Shown here piece after piece: positions 1 to 6,475 of a stretch of DNA of 18,518 bases. A program made the position numbers and the translations under genes. Each line of letters opens with the position of its first letter. The first letter of the stretch is position 1. The notes beneath the pieces are model-generated. The model was not told the origin of the DNA. It worked only from the letters and a program-made list of their open reading frames with translations, and did not search any database. Source of the stretch: Eshraghiella sp051880035 (GTDB lineage: Bacteria; Bacillota; Clostridia; Lachnospirales; Lachnospiraceae); the NCBI GenBank assembly GCA_051880035.1, contig JBJENE010000016.1:1-18518 (forward strand), given 5' to 3'.

Positions 1-356
1 GAATTACAGATGAGGAGAAGGCTGCATATAATTCTGAAGATGTGAAACTGGAGATGGAGTATGCTCCCCGTAAAATTAAACTTTATGATGATATGGAAGA
101 GTGTGCCGTTCTTCCGGTAAGGTTGAGCCAGATAGATACCAATCATCATGTGAATAATTGCGAATATATTCGTACTGTTATGGAAGCAACGGGATTTACC
201 GGACTCCCGAAACAGCTCCGTGCGGAATATAAAAAATCTGCCGTTATGGGAGATACATTCCATGTATATCTGCATAAGGAAGAAAAGCTGTGGACCGCAG
301 ACCTCAGAGGAGATGACGGAGAAAGTTTTGCAACAGTAGAATTTTTGCTCGGATAG
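1..356 (+). CDS. Acyl-ACP thioesterase, C-terminal part (5' end outside window)
   Basis: The reading frame is open from base 3 to the TAG at 354-356, so the gene enters from beyond the left edge. The GTG at 42 is only an internal valine codon. The visible part is a hot-dog-fold segment carrying D-x-N-x-H-V-N-N (bases 135-158), followed by E-Y-I-R. This is the signature of the C-terminal half of bacterial and plant FatA/FatB-type acyl-ACP thioesterases. Family members hydrolyse the thioester of acyl-acyl carrier protein in the cytoplasm, releasing free fatty acid and ending chain elongation. The Asp, Asn and His of the motif are the residues linked to catalysis in plant enzymes. The S1-domain gene starts 11 bases after the stop, so the two are probably co-transcribed. 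Only about the last 118 residues can be judged. Confidence 0.85.
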   Translation, partial: ITDEEKAAYNSEDVKLEMEYAPRKIKLYDDMEECAVLPVRLSQIDTNHHVNNCEYIRTVMEATGFTGLPKQLRAEYKKSAVMGDTFHVYLHKEEKLWTADLRGDDGESFATVEFLLG

Positions 357-367
357 AAAGGATTTTT

Positions 368-1192
368 ATGATTCAGTTAGGTAAAATACAACCGCTTATG
401 GTGGTAAATAAAACAGATTTCGGCGTATATCTGGGTAAAGAAGATGAGAAGGTCCTTCTGCCTGCCAAATATGCGGACCCTGAAATAGAACCGGGCGATT
501 CCGTAACGGTTTTTGTGTACAGGGATTCCATGGACCGACTTATTGCCACAACAAAGGAACCGCTTATTACCCTGGGACAGATAAGAACACTTCAGGTAAA
601 GGATGTAACCGGAATAGGAGCGTTCCTTGACTGGGGCCTTGAGAAAGATTTGTTTTTACCTTTTAAAGAACAGACTGTTAAGGTGGTACCGGGAAAAAGT
701 TATCCTGTAGCTCTGTATATAGATAAAAGTAACAGACTTTGTGCGACCATGAAGCTTTATCATTTTCTTTCGGGAACCGACCGGTACAAAGCGGGAGATA
801 AGGTTCGCGGAACCGCATATGAGTATATTGATAAATTCGGTATGTTTGTGGCAGTGGACAATGTTTTTCAGGGACTGATACCTAAAAAGGCATTTTACGG
901 AAGAACAGAAATCGGAGATGAAGTGGAAGCTTTTGTTTCAAATGTCACAAAGGACGGGAAGCTGGAACTTGATTTAAGGGCGCCGGCATATCTGCAGATT
1001 GATGTGGATTCGGATATTGTTCTTAAAGCCCTTGCAAATAATAAAGGAACGCTCCCTCTTAACGACAAATCGGATCCTGAGAGAATCAGGGAAGAGCTTA
1101 TGATGAGCAAGGCTGCATTTAAAAGAGCATGCGGTCATCTTCTTAAAGAAGGCAGGATAGTAATTGAGGAATCGGGAATACGGTTAAAATAG
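368..1192 (+). CDS. cvfB: CvfB/YitL-type S1-domain RNA-binding protein
   Basis: The 274-residue protein has the layout of the CvfB (conserved virulence factor B, Bacillus YitL) family. Three S1-like OB folds lie at roughly residues 3-63, 66-130 and 140-206, with G-x-F/G-V-Y/F-L strand motifs such as DFGVYL, GIGAFLDWG and KFGMFVAV. A C-terminal winged-helix domain at about 212-274 ends the protein. The family binds RNA in the cytoplasm and affects expression of secreted factors in Staphylococcus; its direct target here is unknown. The ATG at 368 is preceded by GAAAGGA with good spacing. It follows the thioesterase by 11 bases, which suggests one transcript. A run of six T follows the stop, but I see no convincing hairpin with it. 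Confidence 0.85.
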   Translation: MIQLGKIQPLMVVNKTDFGVYLGKEDEKVLLPAKYADPEIEPGDSVTVFVYRDSMDRLIATTKEPLITLGQIRTLQVKDVTGIGAFLDWGLEKDLFLPFKEQTVKVVPGKSYPVALYIDKSNRLCATMKLYHFLSGTDRYKAGDKVRGTAYEYIDKFGMFVAVDNVFQGLIPKKAFYGRTEIGDEVEAFVSNVTKDGKLELDLRAPAYLQIDVDSDIVLKALANNKGTLPLNDKSDPERIREELMMSKAAFKRACGHLLKEGRIVIEESGIRLK

Positions 1193-1249
1193 TTTTTTAG
1201 ACGGATGCTGTATTCTTTTTGATACAATATAAGAAAAGGAGATAAAATT

Positions 1250-1624
1250 ATGCAGAAGGTAATCAGTACAAATAAGGCTCCGGGAGCAATAGGACCTTAT
1301 TCACAGGCAATTGAAGTTAACGGAATGGTATTCACATCAGGAGTGATTCCTGTAGACCCTGCCACGGGAGTGATTCCTGAAGGTGTGGAAGCACAGGCAA
1401 CACAGGCGTTCTCCAATCTTACCAATCTGGTAGAAGCATCAGGGGCAACAATGGATAAAGTTGTTAAAACTACGGTATTTATTAAGGAAATGAATGATTT
1501 TGGCAAGATTAACGAAATCTACGCTAAGTTTTTTAAAGAACCGTATCCTGCACGCTCATGTGTTGAGGTTGCAAGACTTCCGAAGGATGTATTGCTTGAA
1601 GTTGAAGCAATTGTAGCAAAATAA
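1250..1624 (+). CDS. ridA: RidA family reactive imine/enamine deaminase
   Basis: The 124-residue length and motifs are typical of RidA (YjgF/YER057c/UK114). They include GAIGPYSQAI near residues 11-20, FTSGVIPVDPATG near 28-40, and ARSCVEVARLP near 101-111, whose arginine binds the substrate carboxylate. The end LLEVEAIV matches the conserved tail. RidA is a cytosolic homotrimer that hydrolyses 2-aminoacrylate and related imines released by pyridoxal-phosphate dehydratases, sparing those enzymes from damage. AAGGAG lies 8 bases before the ATG. TGATACAAT at 1220-1228 resembles an extended -10 element, which would give a very short leader, so a private promoter is possible but weak. A strong terminator follows at 1641. 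Confidence 0.93.
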   Translation: MQKVISTNKAPGAIGPYSQAIEVNGMVFTSGVIPVDPATGVIPEGVEAQATQAFSNLTNLVEASGATMDKVVKTTVFIKEMNDFGKINEIYAKFFKEPYPARSCVEVARLPKDVLLEVEAIVAK

Positions 1625-1640
1625 AAACAAAAATAACAAA

Positions 1641-1687
1641 GCCCTGCAGACTGATTTTGTGATAATGGTCGTTGCAGGGCTTTTTTT
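1641..1687. terminator. Bidirectional intrinsic terminator between ridA and the XRE regulator gene
   Basis: GCCCTGCA at 1641-1648 pairs perfectly with TGCAGGGC at 1673-1680, followed by seven T on the plus strand. On the minus strand the same stem is followed by a T-rich stretch (the A-rich bases 1621-1640). It therefore suits both ridA (plus) and the convergent regulator, whose stop codon lies in the T run at 1686-1688. Confidence 0.9.
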
Positions 1688-2036
1688 AGTTGCTTTGGTT
1701 CAGTATGTATACTATGTTTTTAATGCATGTTATGATTTCCGGGTGTTTACAGAGACAGTTGAGAATATCCATAATGTCTTCAACCTGTTTATCATTAAGA
1801 CCGTCTACGGTAAATTTTTCATGCAGTGCCATGTCATTTAGTATTTCTGAGAATGTGCATCCAAGAATATCATATATTGATAATAATGTTTTTTTGCCGG
1901 GAACGGCTCCTCTCTCTATTCTTCCGTAATATTGAAGGCTTATGTTGAATTTTTCGGCGGCTTCCTCCTGGGAAAGACCATGTTCAAAACGAAATGATTT
2001 TAAGCGATATGAAAGAATTTGTTTTATCTGATTCAT
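1686..2036 (-). CDS. XRE-family helix-turn-helix transcriptional regulator
   Basis: This is a 116-residue protein. Residues about 8-65 form a Cro/C1-type helix-turn-helix, recognisable from RLKSFRFEHGLSQEEAAEKFNI and then YYGRIERG...TLLSIYDILG. The remaining roughly 50 residues are helical in character and match no domain I recognise. Such proteins bind operator DNA as dimers, often near their own gene. GGGAG lies a few bases before the ATG on the minus strand. It is divergent from the unknown protein gene at 2234 across a 197-base A/T-rich region, so it may control that gene and itself. No phage or plasmid genes sit alongside. Confidence 0.85.
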   Translation of the reverse strand: MNQIKQILSYRLKSFRFEHGLSQEEAAEKFNISLQYYGRIERGAVPGKKTLLSIYDILGCTFSEILNDMALHEKFTVDGLNDKQVEDIMDILNCLCKHPEIITCIKNIVYILNQSN

Positions 2037-2109
2037 TTGTTACTCCCTGAGTTATAAAACCTTTCTTAAAAATAACTTAAATTACATTCCGATAATTTCC
2101 AGAAACAAA

Positions 2110-2138
2110 TTGTATATATTTGAATTATAATGTATACT
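2110..2138 (+). promoter_or_regulatory. Candidate sigma-A promoter for the unknown gene at 2234
   Basis: TTGTAT (2110-2115) and TATACT (2133-2138) are separated by 17 bases. A second -10-like hexamer, TATAAT, at 2126-2131 lacks a matching -35. The -10 lies in an imperfect palindrome centred on GTATAC, which could be an operator for the divergent XRE regulator. Start of transcription would fall near 2145, leaving a leader of about 90 bases in which I see no clear structure. Confidence 0.5.
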
Positions 2139-2233
2139 ATTAGTGGAATCAGCTTTACAAGTAAGGTAGAAGAGAGGAGTAGGAATATAATCTTTTATAC
2201 CTGCAGCACATTAATGATGTAATGGAGGATAGT

Positions 2234-2521
2234 ATGAATAATACGGAATTTATTGACACGATTGTTAAGACAAGGGGAAAAGATCCGGAAGAAGGGGATT
2301 TGCTGTATATTGCATTTGACAAAGAAGACTACAGAGGCGATTTTAAAAATTCCCTTATTATTATGGGGAAAAACGGGTTTCGGGCATATCCTTCGGAAAC
2401 TCATTTTCTGACACTGTTTAATTGGGTAAGAAAGGGAGAAACCGTACTTATAGATATAATTGAAAAAGAAAAAGAGAACACATTCCGTGCTCTCTTTCAT
2501 AAACTGTCTGCCGGGAATTAG
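2234..2521 (+). CDS. Unknown 95-residue protein
   Basis: I do not recognise this family. The start is set at the ATG at 2234 because GGAGG (2224-2228) lies 5 bases before it; an in-frame ATG at 2222 overlaps that site and is less likely. The product is acidic and soluble-looking, with no signal peptide or membrane segment. It has an N-terminal charged part (KTRGKDPEEGD) and alternating strand-like segments (LLYIAFD, SLIIMG, VLIDIIE), ending in a basic helix-like tail. Its 3' end overlaps a minus-strand terminator for the convergent YjfB-like gene, and the two stop codons are only 2 bases apart. A good ribosome binding site and a plausible promoter support it as real. It may be controlled by the divergent XRE regulator. 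Confidence 0.7.
   Translation: MNNTEFIDTIVKTRGKDPEEGDLLYIAFDKEDYRGDFKNSLIIMGKNGFRAYPSETHFLTLFNWVRKGETVLIDIIEKEKENTFRALFHKLSAGN
2463..2497 (-). terminator. Minus-strand terminator of the YjfB-like gene, nested in the convergent gene
   Basis: Read on the minus strand, an 11-bp stem (2487-2497 with 2471-2481, one G-U pair) closes a 5-base loop (2482-2486) and is followed by TTCTTTTTC. On the plus strand the same position would be an A-C mismatch and no T run follows, so the signal is directional. It lies 27 bases downstream of the YjfB-like stop codon and inside the last codons of the unknown gene at 2234-2521. Confidence 0.7.
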
Positions 2522-2523
2522 TA

Positions 2524-2700
2524 TCAGAGAGATATGTCAATATTACTTCCTACATTAGGATTAACTGACATTTCTAACATTTTACGCATGCCGTCGCCTA
2601 ATTCCTGCATGTTATCAAGGCTCATATCCAGAACCTGCATCGATACTTCGTTCATAAGTGATGAAGCCGACATAGACATTGATAAAGATGCAATATCCAT
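2524..2700 (-). CDS. YjfB-like putative motility protein
   Basis: The 58-residue protein fits the YjfB family (about 60 residues, named as putative motility protein from the Bacillus gene). It starts MDIASLSMSMS, continues with a Met/Ser-rich helical middle (SMQVLDMSLDNMQELGDGM), and ends in the family's typical P-N-x-G-x-N-I-D-I tail. The ATG at 2700 is chosen over the GTG at 2706 because AAAGGAG sits 9 bases before the ATG but only 3 before the GTG, and because the family begins at MDI. The molecular role is not established; in Bacillus I recall the gene as part of the motility regulon. No flagellar gene is in the window. It is convergent with the unknown gene. Confidence 0.85.
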   Translation of the reverse strand: MDIASLSMSMSASSLMNEVSMQVLDMSLDNMQELGDGMRKMLEMSVNPNVGSNIDISL

Positions 2701-2731
2701 TGACACAATCTCCTTTCATATTTGTAATGCT

Positions 2732-2760
2732 ATTTTACAACAAATATTGAAAATTAACAA
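2732..2760 (-). promoter_or_regulatory. Candidate sigma-A promoter of the YjfB-like gene
   Basis: On the minus strand TTGTTA (2755-2760) and TAAAAT (2732-2737) are separated by exactly 17 bases, about 32 bases upstream of the chosen ATG. This is a housekeeping-type promoter. I do not see the TAAA / GCCGATAA pair expected of a flagellar sigma-D promoter. Confidence 0.6.
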
Positions 2761-2870
2761 TAAGAAAATGGATTTTTTCGTGAAAAATTGCAGTAAATAT
2801 TAAATATTTATAAACAACTATGCAACTTGAACAATTTATGAAAAAAATTTTGGTAATTTACAATATGGAA

Positions 2871-2897
2871 TTGAATATTCGAAAAGTGTATTATAAT
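2871..2897 (+). promoter_or_regulatory. Probable promoter of the ABC ATPase gene (-35 uncertain)
   Basis: A perfect TATAAT lies at 2892-2897. The best -35 candidate is TTGAAT at 2871-2876, giving a 15-base spacer, shorter than ideal. The start of transcription would be near 2904, about 40 bases before the ATG. The rest of the 2761-2870 stretch is A/T-rich with no other signal I can support. Confidence 0.45.
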
Positions 2898-2943
2898 AAC
2901 AGATGTGAGAAGATATCACTGAATATTTAATAGGAGGCATATT

Positions 2944-4056
2944 ATGGCAAGCTTATCACTTAAAAATGTATGTAAAGTATATCCTAACGGTTTCGTTGCC
3001 GTTAAAGATTTCAACCTTGAAGTTGCAGACAAAGAATTCATCATTTTCGTAGGACCTTCAGGTTGTGGTAAATCAACAACACTCCGTATGATTGCAGGTT
3101 TGGAAGAAATTTCTTCCGGAGAACTCTGGATTGGAGATAAATTAGTTAACGATGTTGAACCTAAGGACAGAGATATTGCGATGGTATTCCAGAACTACGC
3201 TCTGTATCCTCATATGACAGTATATGACAATATGTCATTCGGTCTGAAATTAAGAAAAGTACCTAAGGCAGAGATTGACAAGTTAGTTCACGAAGCAGCT
3301 AAGGTTCTTGGTATTGAACAGCTCCTTGACCGTAAGCCAAAGGCTCTTTCAGGTGGTCAGAGACAGCGTGTTGCCATGGGTCGTGCTATCGTTCGTAATC
3401 CTAAGGTATTCCTTATGGATGAGCCATTATCCAACCTTGATGCAAAACTTCGTGTACAGATGCGTATTGAGATACAGAAACTTCATCAGAGACTTCAGGC
3501 TACAATCATCTATGTAACACATGACCAGACAGAGGCTATGACTCTTGGTACAAGAATCGTAGTATTAAAGGATGGTATCATCCAGCAGGTAGATACACCA
3601 CAGGAACTTTATGACAGACCATGTAATGTATTCGTAGCAGGATTCATCGGATCTCCACAGATGAACCTTCTTGATGCTAAGGTAGTTCAGTCAGGCAATG
3701 ATGTAGTATTAATGTTCGGAAGCAACTCAATCAAGCTTCCTGAAGCTAAGGCTAAGAAGTTAATCGAGGCAGGATATGTTGATAAGACAGTTATCATGGG
3801 TATCCGTCCTGAAGATTTAAATGATACAGAGATGTTTATCAACGCTTCTCCTGACAGCGTAATTGAAGCTAACATTAAGGTTTACGAATTACTTGGTGCC
3901 GAAGTATTCCTTTACTTCGATATTGATCAGGTAAGCTGCACAGCCAGAGTAAATCCTCGTACAACAGCTCGTCCTGGAGATACAATCAAGCTTGCAATTG
4001 ATATGACTAAGCTTCATATCTTCGATAAGGAGACAGAACAGGTAATTCTCCACTAA
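2944..4056 (+). CDS. msmX: Carbohydrate ABC transporter ATP-binding protein, MsmX/UgpC type
   Basis: The 370-residue protein is a complete sugar-importer ATPase. Walker A GPSGCGKST is at 37-45, the Q-loop glutamine near 83, the signature LSGGQ at 135-139, Walker B VFLMDE at 155-160, the D-loop SNLDA just after, and the switch histidine at 193. Residues from about 240 form the C-terminal OB-like regulatory domain of the MalK/MsmX group. It energises permeases for oligosaccharide uptake at the inner face of the membrane. AGGAGG lies 6 bases before the ATG. No permease or binding-protein gene is adjacent, and the gene has its own terminator. This matches shared 'multitask' ATPases such as Bacillus MsmX, which serve several transporters encoded elsewhere. 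Substrates cannot be inferred. Confidence 0.93.
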   Translation: MASLSLKNVCKVYPNGFVAVKDFNLEVADKEFIIFVGPSGCGKSTTLRMIAGLEEISSGELWIGDKLVNDVEPKDRDIAMVFQNYALYPHMTVYDNMSFGLKLRKVPKAEIDKLVHEAAKVLGIEQLLDRKPKALSGGQRQRVAMGRAIVRNPKVFLMDEPLSNLDAKLRVQMRIEIQKLHQRLQATIIYVTHDQTEAMTLGTRIVVLKDGIIQQVDTPQELYDRPCNVFVAGFIGSPQMNLLDAKVVQSGNDVVLMFGSNSIKLPEAKAKKLIEAGYVDKTVIMGIRPEDLNDTEMFINASPDSVIEANIKVYELLGAEVFLYFDIDQVSCTARVNPRTTARPGDTIKLAIDMTKLHIFDKETEQVILH

Positions 4057-4106
4057 TCGGATAATATGAGTAACATATAAGGCTGTAATACAGTCATGAA
4101 ATAAGG

Positions 4107-4137
4107 AATCGGTCACAGTGATGTGGCCGATTTTCTT
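4107..4137 (+). terminator. Intrinsic terminator of the ABC ATPase gene
   Basis: AATCGGTCAC (4107-4116) pairs with GTGGCCGATT (4123-4132) with one G-U pair around a 6-base loop, followed by TTCTTT. It lies about 50 bases after the stop codon. Confidence 0.85.
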
Positions 4138-4187
4138 TGCTTTCAAAAAAACATGTAAGATTTCCGGATTTATGACGAAGTAATATT

Positions 4188-4199
4188 TGAACCGGTTCA
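4188..4199. promoter_or_regulatory. Perfect 12-bp palindrome upstream of the sigma factor gene
   Basis: TGAACCGGTTCA is a perfect inverted repeat ending 29 bases before the sigma factor start codon. Its position fits an operator or the core of an upstream promoter region. It is two bases shorter than the CcpA cre pattern. If TGAACC were a -35, the -10 would collide with the ribosome binding site. No clear promoter was found for this operon. Confidence 0.4.
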
Positions 4200-4228
4200 G
4201 CATAATCAATCAGAAAGTAGGAAAATAA

Positions 4229-4789
4229 ATGCAGGATGATAAACTTATAAAGAAACTACATAAAGAACCTGAAAAAGGAATGAAAATATTGATGGAACAG
4301 TATATGGGACTCGTTTATGCAGTGGTAAGAAGTAAAATGCTGTCTTCCGTGTTTTCCGTTTCTGATATAGAAAACTGTGTGGCAGACACTTTCAGTGAAT
4401 TTTATATGTCGCTTGACAGATATGATTTGTCTTGCGGAAGTATTAAAGCGTGGCTGTGCGTAATTGCGAAGAATAATGCAACTGACTGCCTTAGAAGGAG
4501 TTATAGGGATAAAGAACTGGTTTTTCTTGATGCGGAAGGTGTAAACGAGCAGTATGCGGACGGATTTTCTCTTGAGTTAAGCGTTGAAAACAAGGAATTG
4601 CGCCGTAATGTAATGAAGGCGGTTAAGGATCTTGGGAATCCTGATTGTGAAATAATAGTGAGAAAATTTTATCTCTCGCAATCATCAAAGGAAATAGCCC
4701 AAAAGATGAACATGACAGTTGCAAATATAGATACAAGGACACACAGGGCCATAAAAAAACTGCGCGAGAAATTCGGAGGTGATTTTTGA
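4229..4789 (+). CDS. ECF-like sigma-70 family RNA polymerase sigma factor
   Basis: The 186-residue protein has the two-domain ECF layout. Region 2 lies at about residues 20-95 (QYMGLVYAVVRSKM, then DIENCVADTFSEFY, then GSIKAWLCVIAKNNATDCLRR). A linker is followed by region 4 at about 130-182, where a helix-turn-helix (SSKEIAQKMNMTVANIDTRTHRAIKKL) would read the -35 element. There is no region 1 or 3. ECF factors direct RNA polymerase to a small regulon and are held by a cognate anti-sigma factor. The next gene overlaps this stop codon by one base and encodes a single-pass membrane protein, the expected place for such a partner. The start at 4229 has AGGAAA nearby. Confidence 0.88.
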   Translation: MQDDKLIKKLHKEPEKGMKILMEQYMGLVYAVVRSKMLSSVFSVSDIENCVADTFSEFYMSLDRYDLSCGSIKAWLCVIAKNNATDCLRRSYRDKELVFLDAEGVNEQYADGFSLELSVENKELRRNVMKAVKDLGNPDCEIIVRKFYLSQSSKEIAQKMNMTVANIDTRTHRAIKKLREKFGGDF

Positions 4790-6378
4790 TGAAAAAAACA
4801 TTAACAGAAATTTTTGATGAAACTGATGCTGAAGAGATTGACATTGTTCTTGAGGAAAATATTACATCCGAAACGGTTGACGAAATCTCAATGGAAAGAA
4901 TTCAAAAAAATGTATTTTCCCAAATAAACTGTCAGGAACATAACAAGACAAAAAAGTACAGAAAAATAAAGAGACTCATTCCTGTGGCAGCAGGAATTCT
5001 GCTTGCAACAGTTGCCGGATTCGGGATAAGGACTTATGCGGCAGAAGTTAAGGAATATAAAGCAGCTGTGAGTTTTTTTAATGATAATGATTTGCCAACA
5101 CAAGGGCTCTCCAGGGGGGAAATAAAGGCGGTATACAAGGATATTACAACAAGCAGTTTTACATATTTTAAAACGGCGGAGGTAATTGAAAAGTGTATTA
5201 TAAACAGCACTGTTGAGGGATATGAAATATTTCAGGATGAGCCCACTCCGGAACTCTTGGAGGATTTGTGGAATTGCAAAAACGGCAACGGACTGAATAC
5301 GGTTAATAAATCCGGAGATGATGTCAGCTACCGGTATTACTATGATGAAAAATATGACAGTGAACTTGGATTTGAAATACATGATAAAAGTTATTTTGAA
5401 AAGTATGTGGGAGATACGCTTGTATGGCAAATTGCAGTAAGTGAATTTTACATAGACGGATATGAGGAAGTTGAAGACGGAGTTATCGTATATGGGGCAA
5501 CACCTGTGTGGAACAGCGAACAAAAACAGTATGCATGGATACTTAAGGCTGACAATTCGGGCAATGTACTCTGGAAAGAAAAAGCCGATAACGGATTTGA
5601 TTATGAATATATTCAGGCAATAGTTGAGAACAAAGACGGAAGCTATGCGGTTTTCGGCCGGGGAGATTCGGAATATATATGGATTAGCCGGTATGACAAA
5701 GAAGGCAATGTTACTGATTTGAGTAAAATACCGGCAAAGGACAAAAGTATTGAAAATGCTGCAAGACTTAAAGACGGATACATTCTGCAGCTCGTCAGTC
5801 TGACGGGAAGTGAACAGGAGGTGATTTTTAAGGTTGATAAGGCGGGAAATGTCACTAAATCATTCTGCTACGAAGGTAATGACTGCTTTTACTATATTAC
5901 CGATATGATGGAATATTCCGGAAATATTTATCTGTCTGCTTATTCTGTGCCTAAGTATTCCGTTAAACAGGATGCCGGAAATATTGATGAAATATATTAT
6001 GTGCTGGATAAAATTATGCATAGTGCCGGGGATGGCGGAATCTCCAAATCTGATATTGTATCATTATTAAGAGAGAATTATACGGCAACTCTTCTTGTAT
6101 GTAATCCGGAATCGGGAGAACCGCAGGAGTTTTACATGGCAGAAGGCTCCTTTGGAGGAGAATTAAGTATCGGTGAGTCGGGAGAGCTTGTATGGGAGGT
6201 GGAAAAAATTGTGGATGCGGAATTTTCTCCGTATACAAGTGCTTATGTAATAAGCGGTTCGTGCCGGTTATTCAGGTATACGCTTGCCTCATACAATATA
6301 TCAAAAGATACATTTAATAATATAGGAATACTCATAAGACAGGAAAAAACAGACGAATATGTGGAATTCATCAAATAA
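4789..6378 (+). CDS. Putative membrane anti-sigma/sensor protein with propeller-like repeats
   Basis: The 529-residue protein has an acidic cytoplasmic N-terminus (residues 1-50), a basic stretch, one membrane span at about 63-80 (LIPVAAGILLATVAGFGI), and a large extracellular part. Outside, three segments with pattern W/I-x(2-3)-K/R-x-D-x-x-G-N-V start at 250, 298 and 346, exactly 48 residues apart. This is the look of beta-propeller blades; an earlier, weaker unit may lie near 211. The start is the ATG at 4789, overlapping the sigma stop (TGATG). A TTG at 4786 is equally compatible with the GGAGG at 4775-4779. Coupling to the sigma gene suggests an anti-sigma or sensor role, but I recognise no named anti-sigma domain. 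No terminator stem is clear downstream; a run of eight T begins near 6382. Confidence 0.7.
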   Translation: MKKTLTEIFDETDAEEIDIVLEENITSETVDEISMERIQKNVFSQINCQEHNKTKKYRKIKRLIPVAAGILLATVAGFGIRTYAAEVKEYKAAVSFFNDNDLPTQGLSRGEIKAVYKDITTSSFTYFKTAEVIEKCIINSTVEGYEIFQDEPTPELLEDLWNCKNGNGLNTVNKSGDDVSYRYYYDEKYDSELGFEIHDKSYFEKYVGDTLVWQIAVSEFYIDGYEEVEDGVIVYGATPVWNSEQKQYAWILKADNSGNVLWKEKADNGFDYEYIQAIVENKDGSYAVFGRGDSEYIWISRYDKEGNVTDLSKIPAKDKSIENAARLKDGYILQLVSLTGSEQEVIFKVDKAGNVTKSFCYEGNDCFYYITDMMEYSGNIYLSAYSVPKYSVKQDAGNIDEIYYVLDKIMHSAGDGGISKSDIVSLLRENYTATLLVCNPESGEPQEFYMAEGSFGGELSIGESGELVWEVEKIVDAEFSPYTSAYVISGSCRLFRYTLASYNISKDTFNNIGILIRQEKTDEYVEFIK

Positions 6379-6392
6379 TTATTTTTTTTGAT

Positions 6393-6420
6393 TTGGACTT
6401 TTATTTTTCACAAATATGAT
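6393..6420 (+). promoter_or_regulatory. Candidate sigma-A promoter of the CdaR/PucR-like regulator
   Basis: TTGGAC (6393-6398) and TATGAT (6415-6420) are separated by 16 bases. The start of transcription would be about 50 bases before the ATG at 6476, with AAGGAG at 6463-6468. Confidence 0.6.
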
Positions 6421-6475
6421 TTAATATATAGATATATGTGTAAAAGTATGGCATTTCGGAAAAAGGAGTGAGCAG

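Noticed and set aside
42..356. Thioesterase starting at the GTG at 42 as a short complete gene
   Set aside because: The frame is open to the left edge and the product would be only part of the known fold, so it is a gene cut by the window.
2534..2803. 89-codon plus-strand open frame over the YjfB-like gene
   Set aside because: The minus-strand YjfB-like gene has a family match, a ribosome binding site and a promoter. The plus frame has none and runs into the A/T-rich intergenic region.
4188..4199. Catabolite-response element (cre)
   Set aside because: The palindrome has 12 bases, two fewer than the cre core, and lacks its central arrangement.
4188..4222. TGAACC as the -35 of an autoregulated ECF promoter
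   Set aside because: With normal spacing the -10 would fall near 4210 and transcription would begin at the ribosome binding site. No matching -10 is present.
4888..5523. 211-codon open frame on the minus strand
   Set aside because: It lies wholly inside the membrane sensor gene, and its translation is rich in Phe, Ile and Cys without domain character. It is a shadow of low-complexity codon bias.
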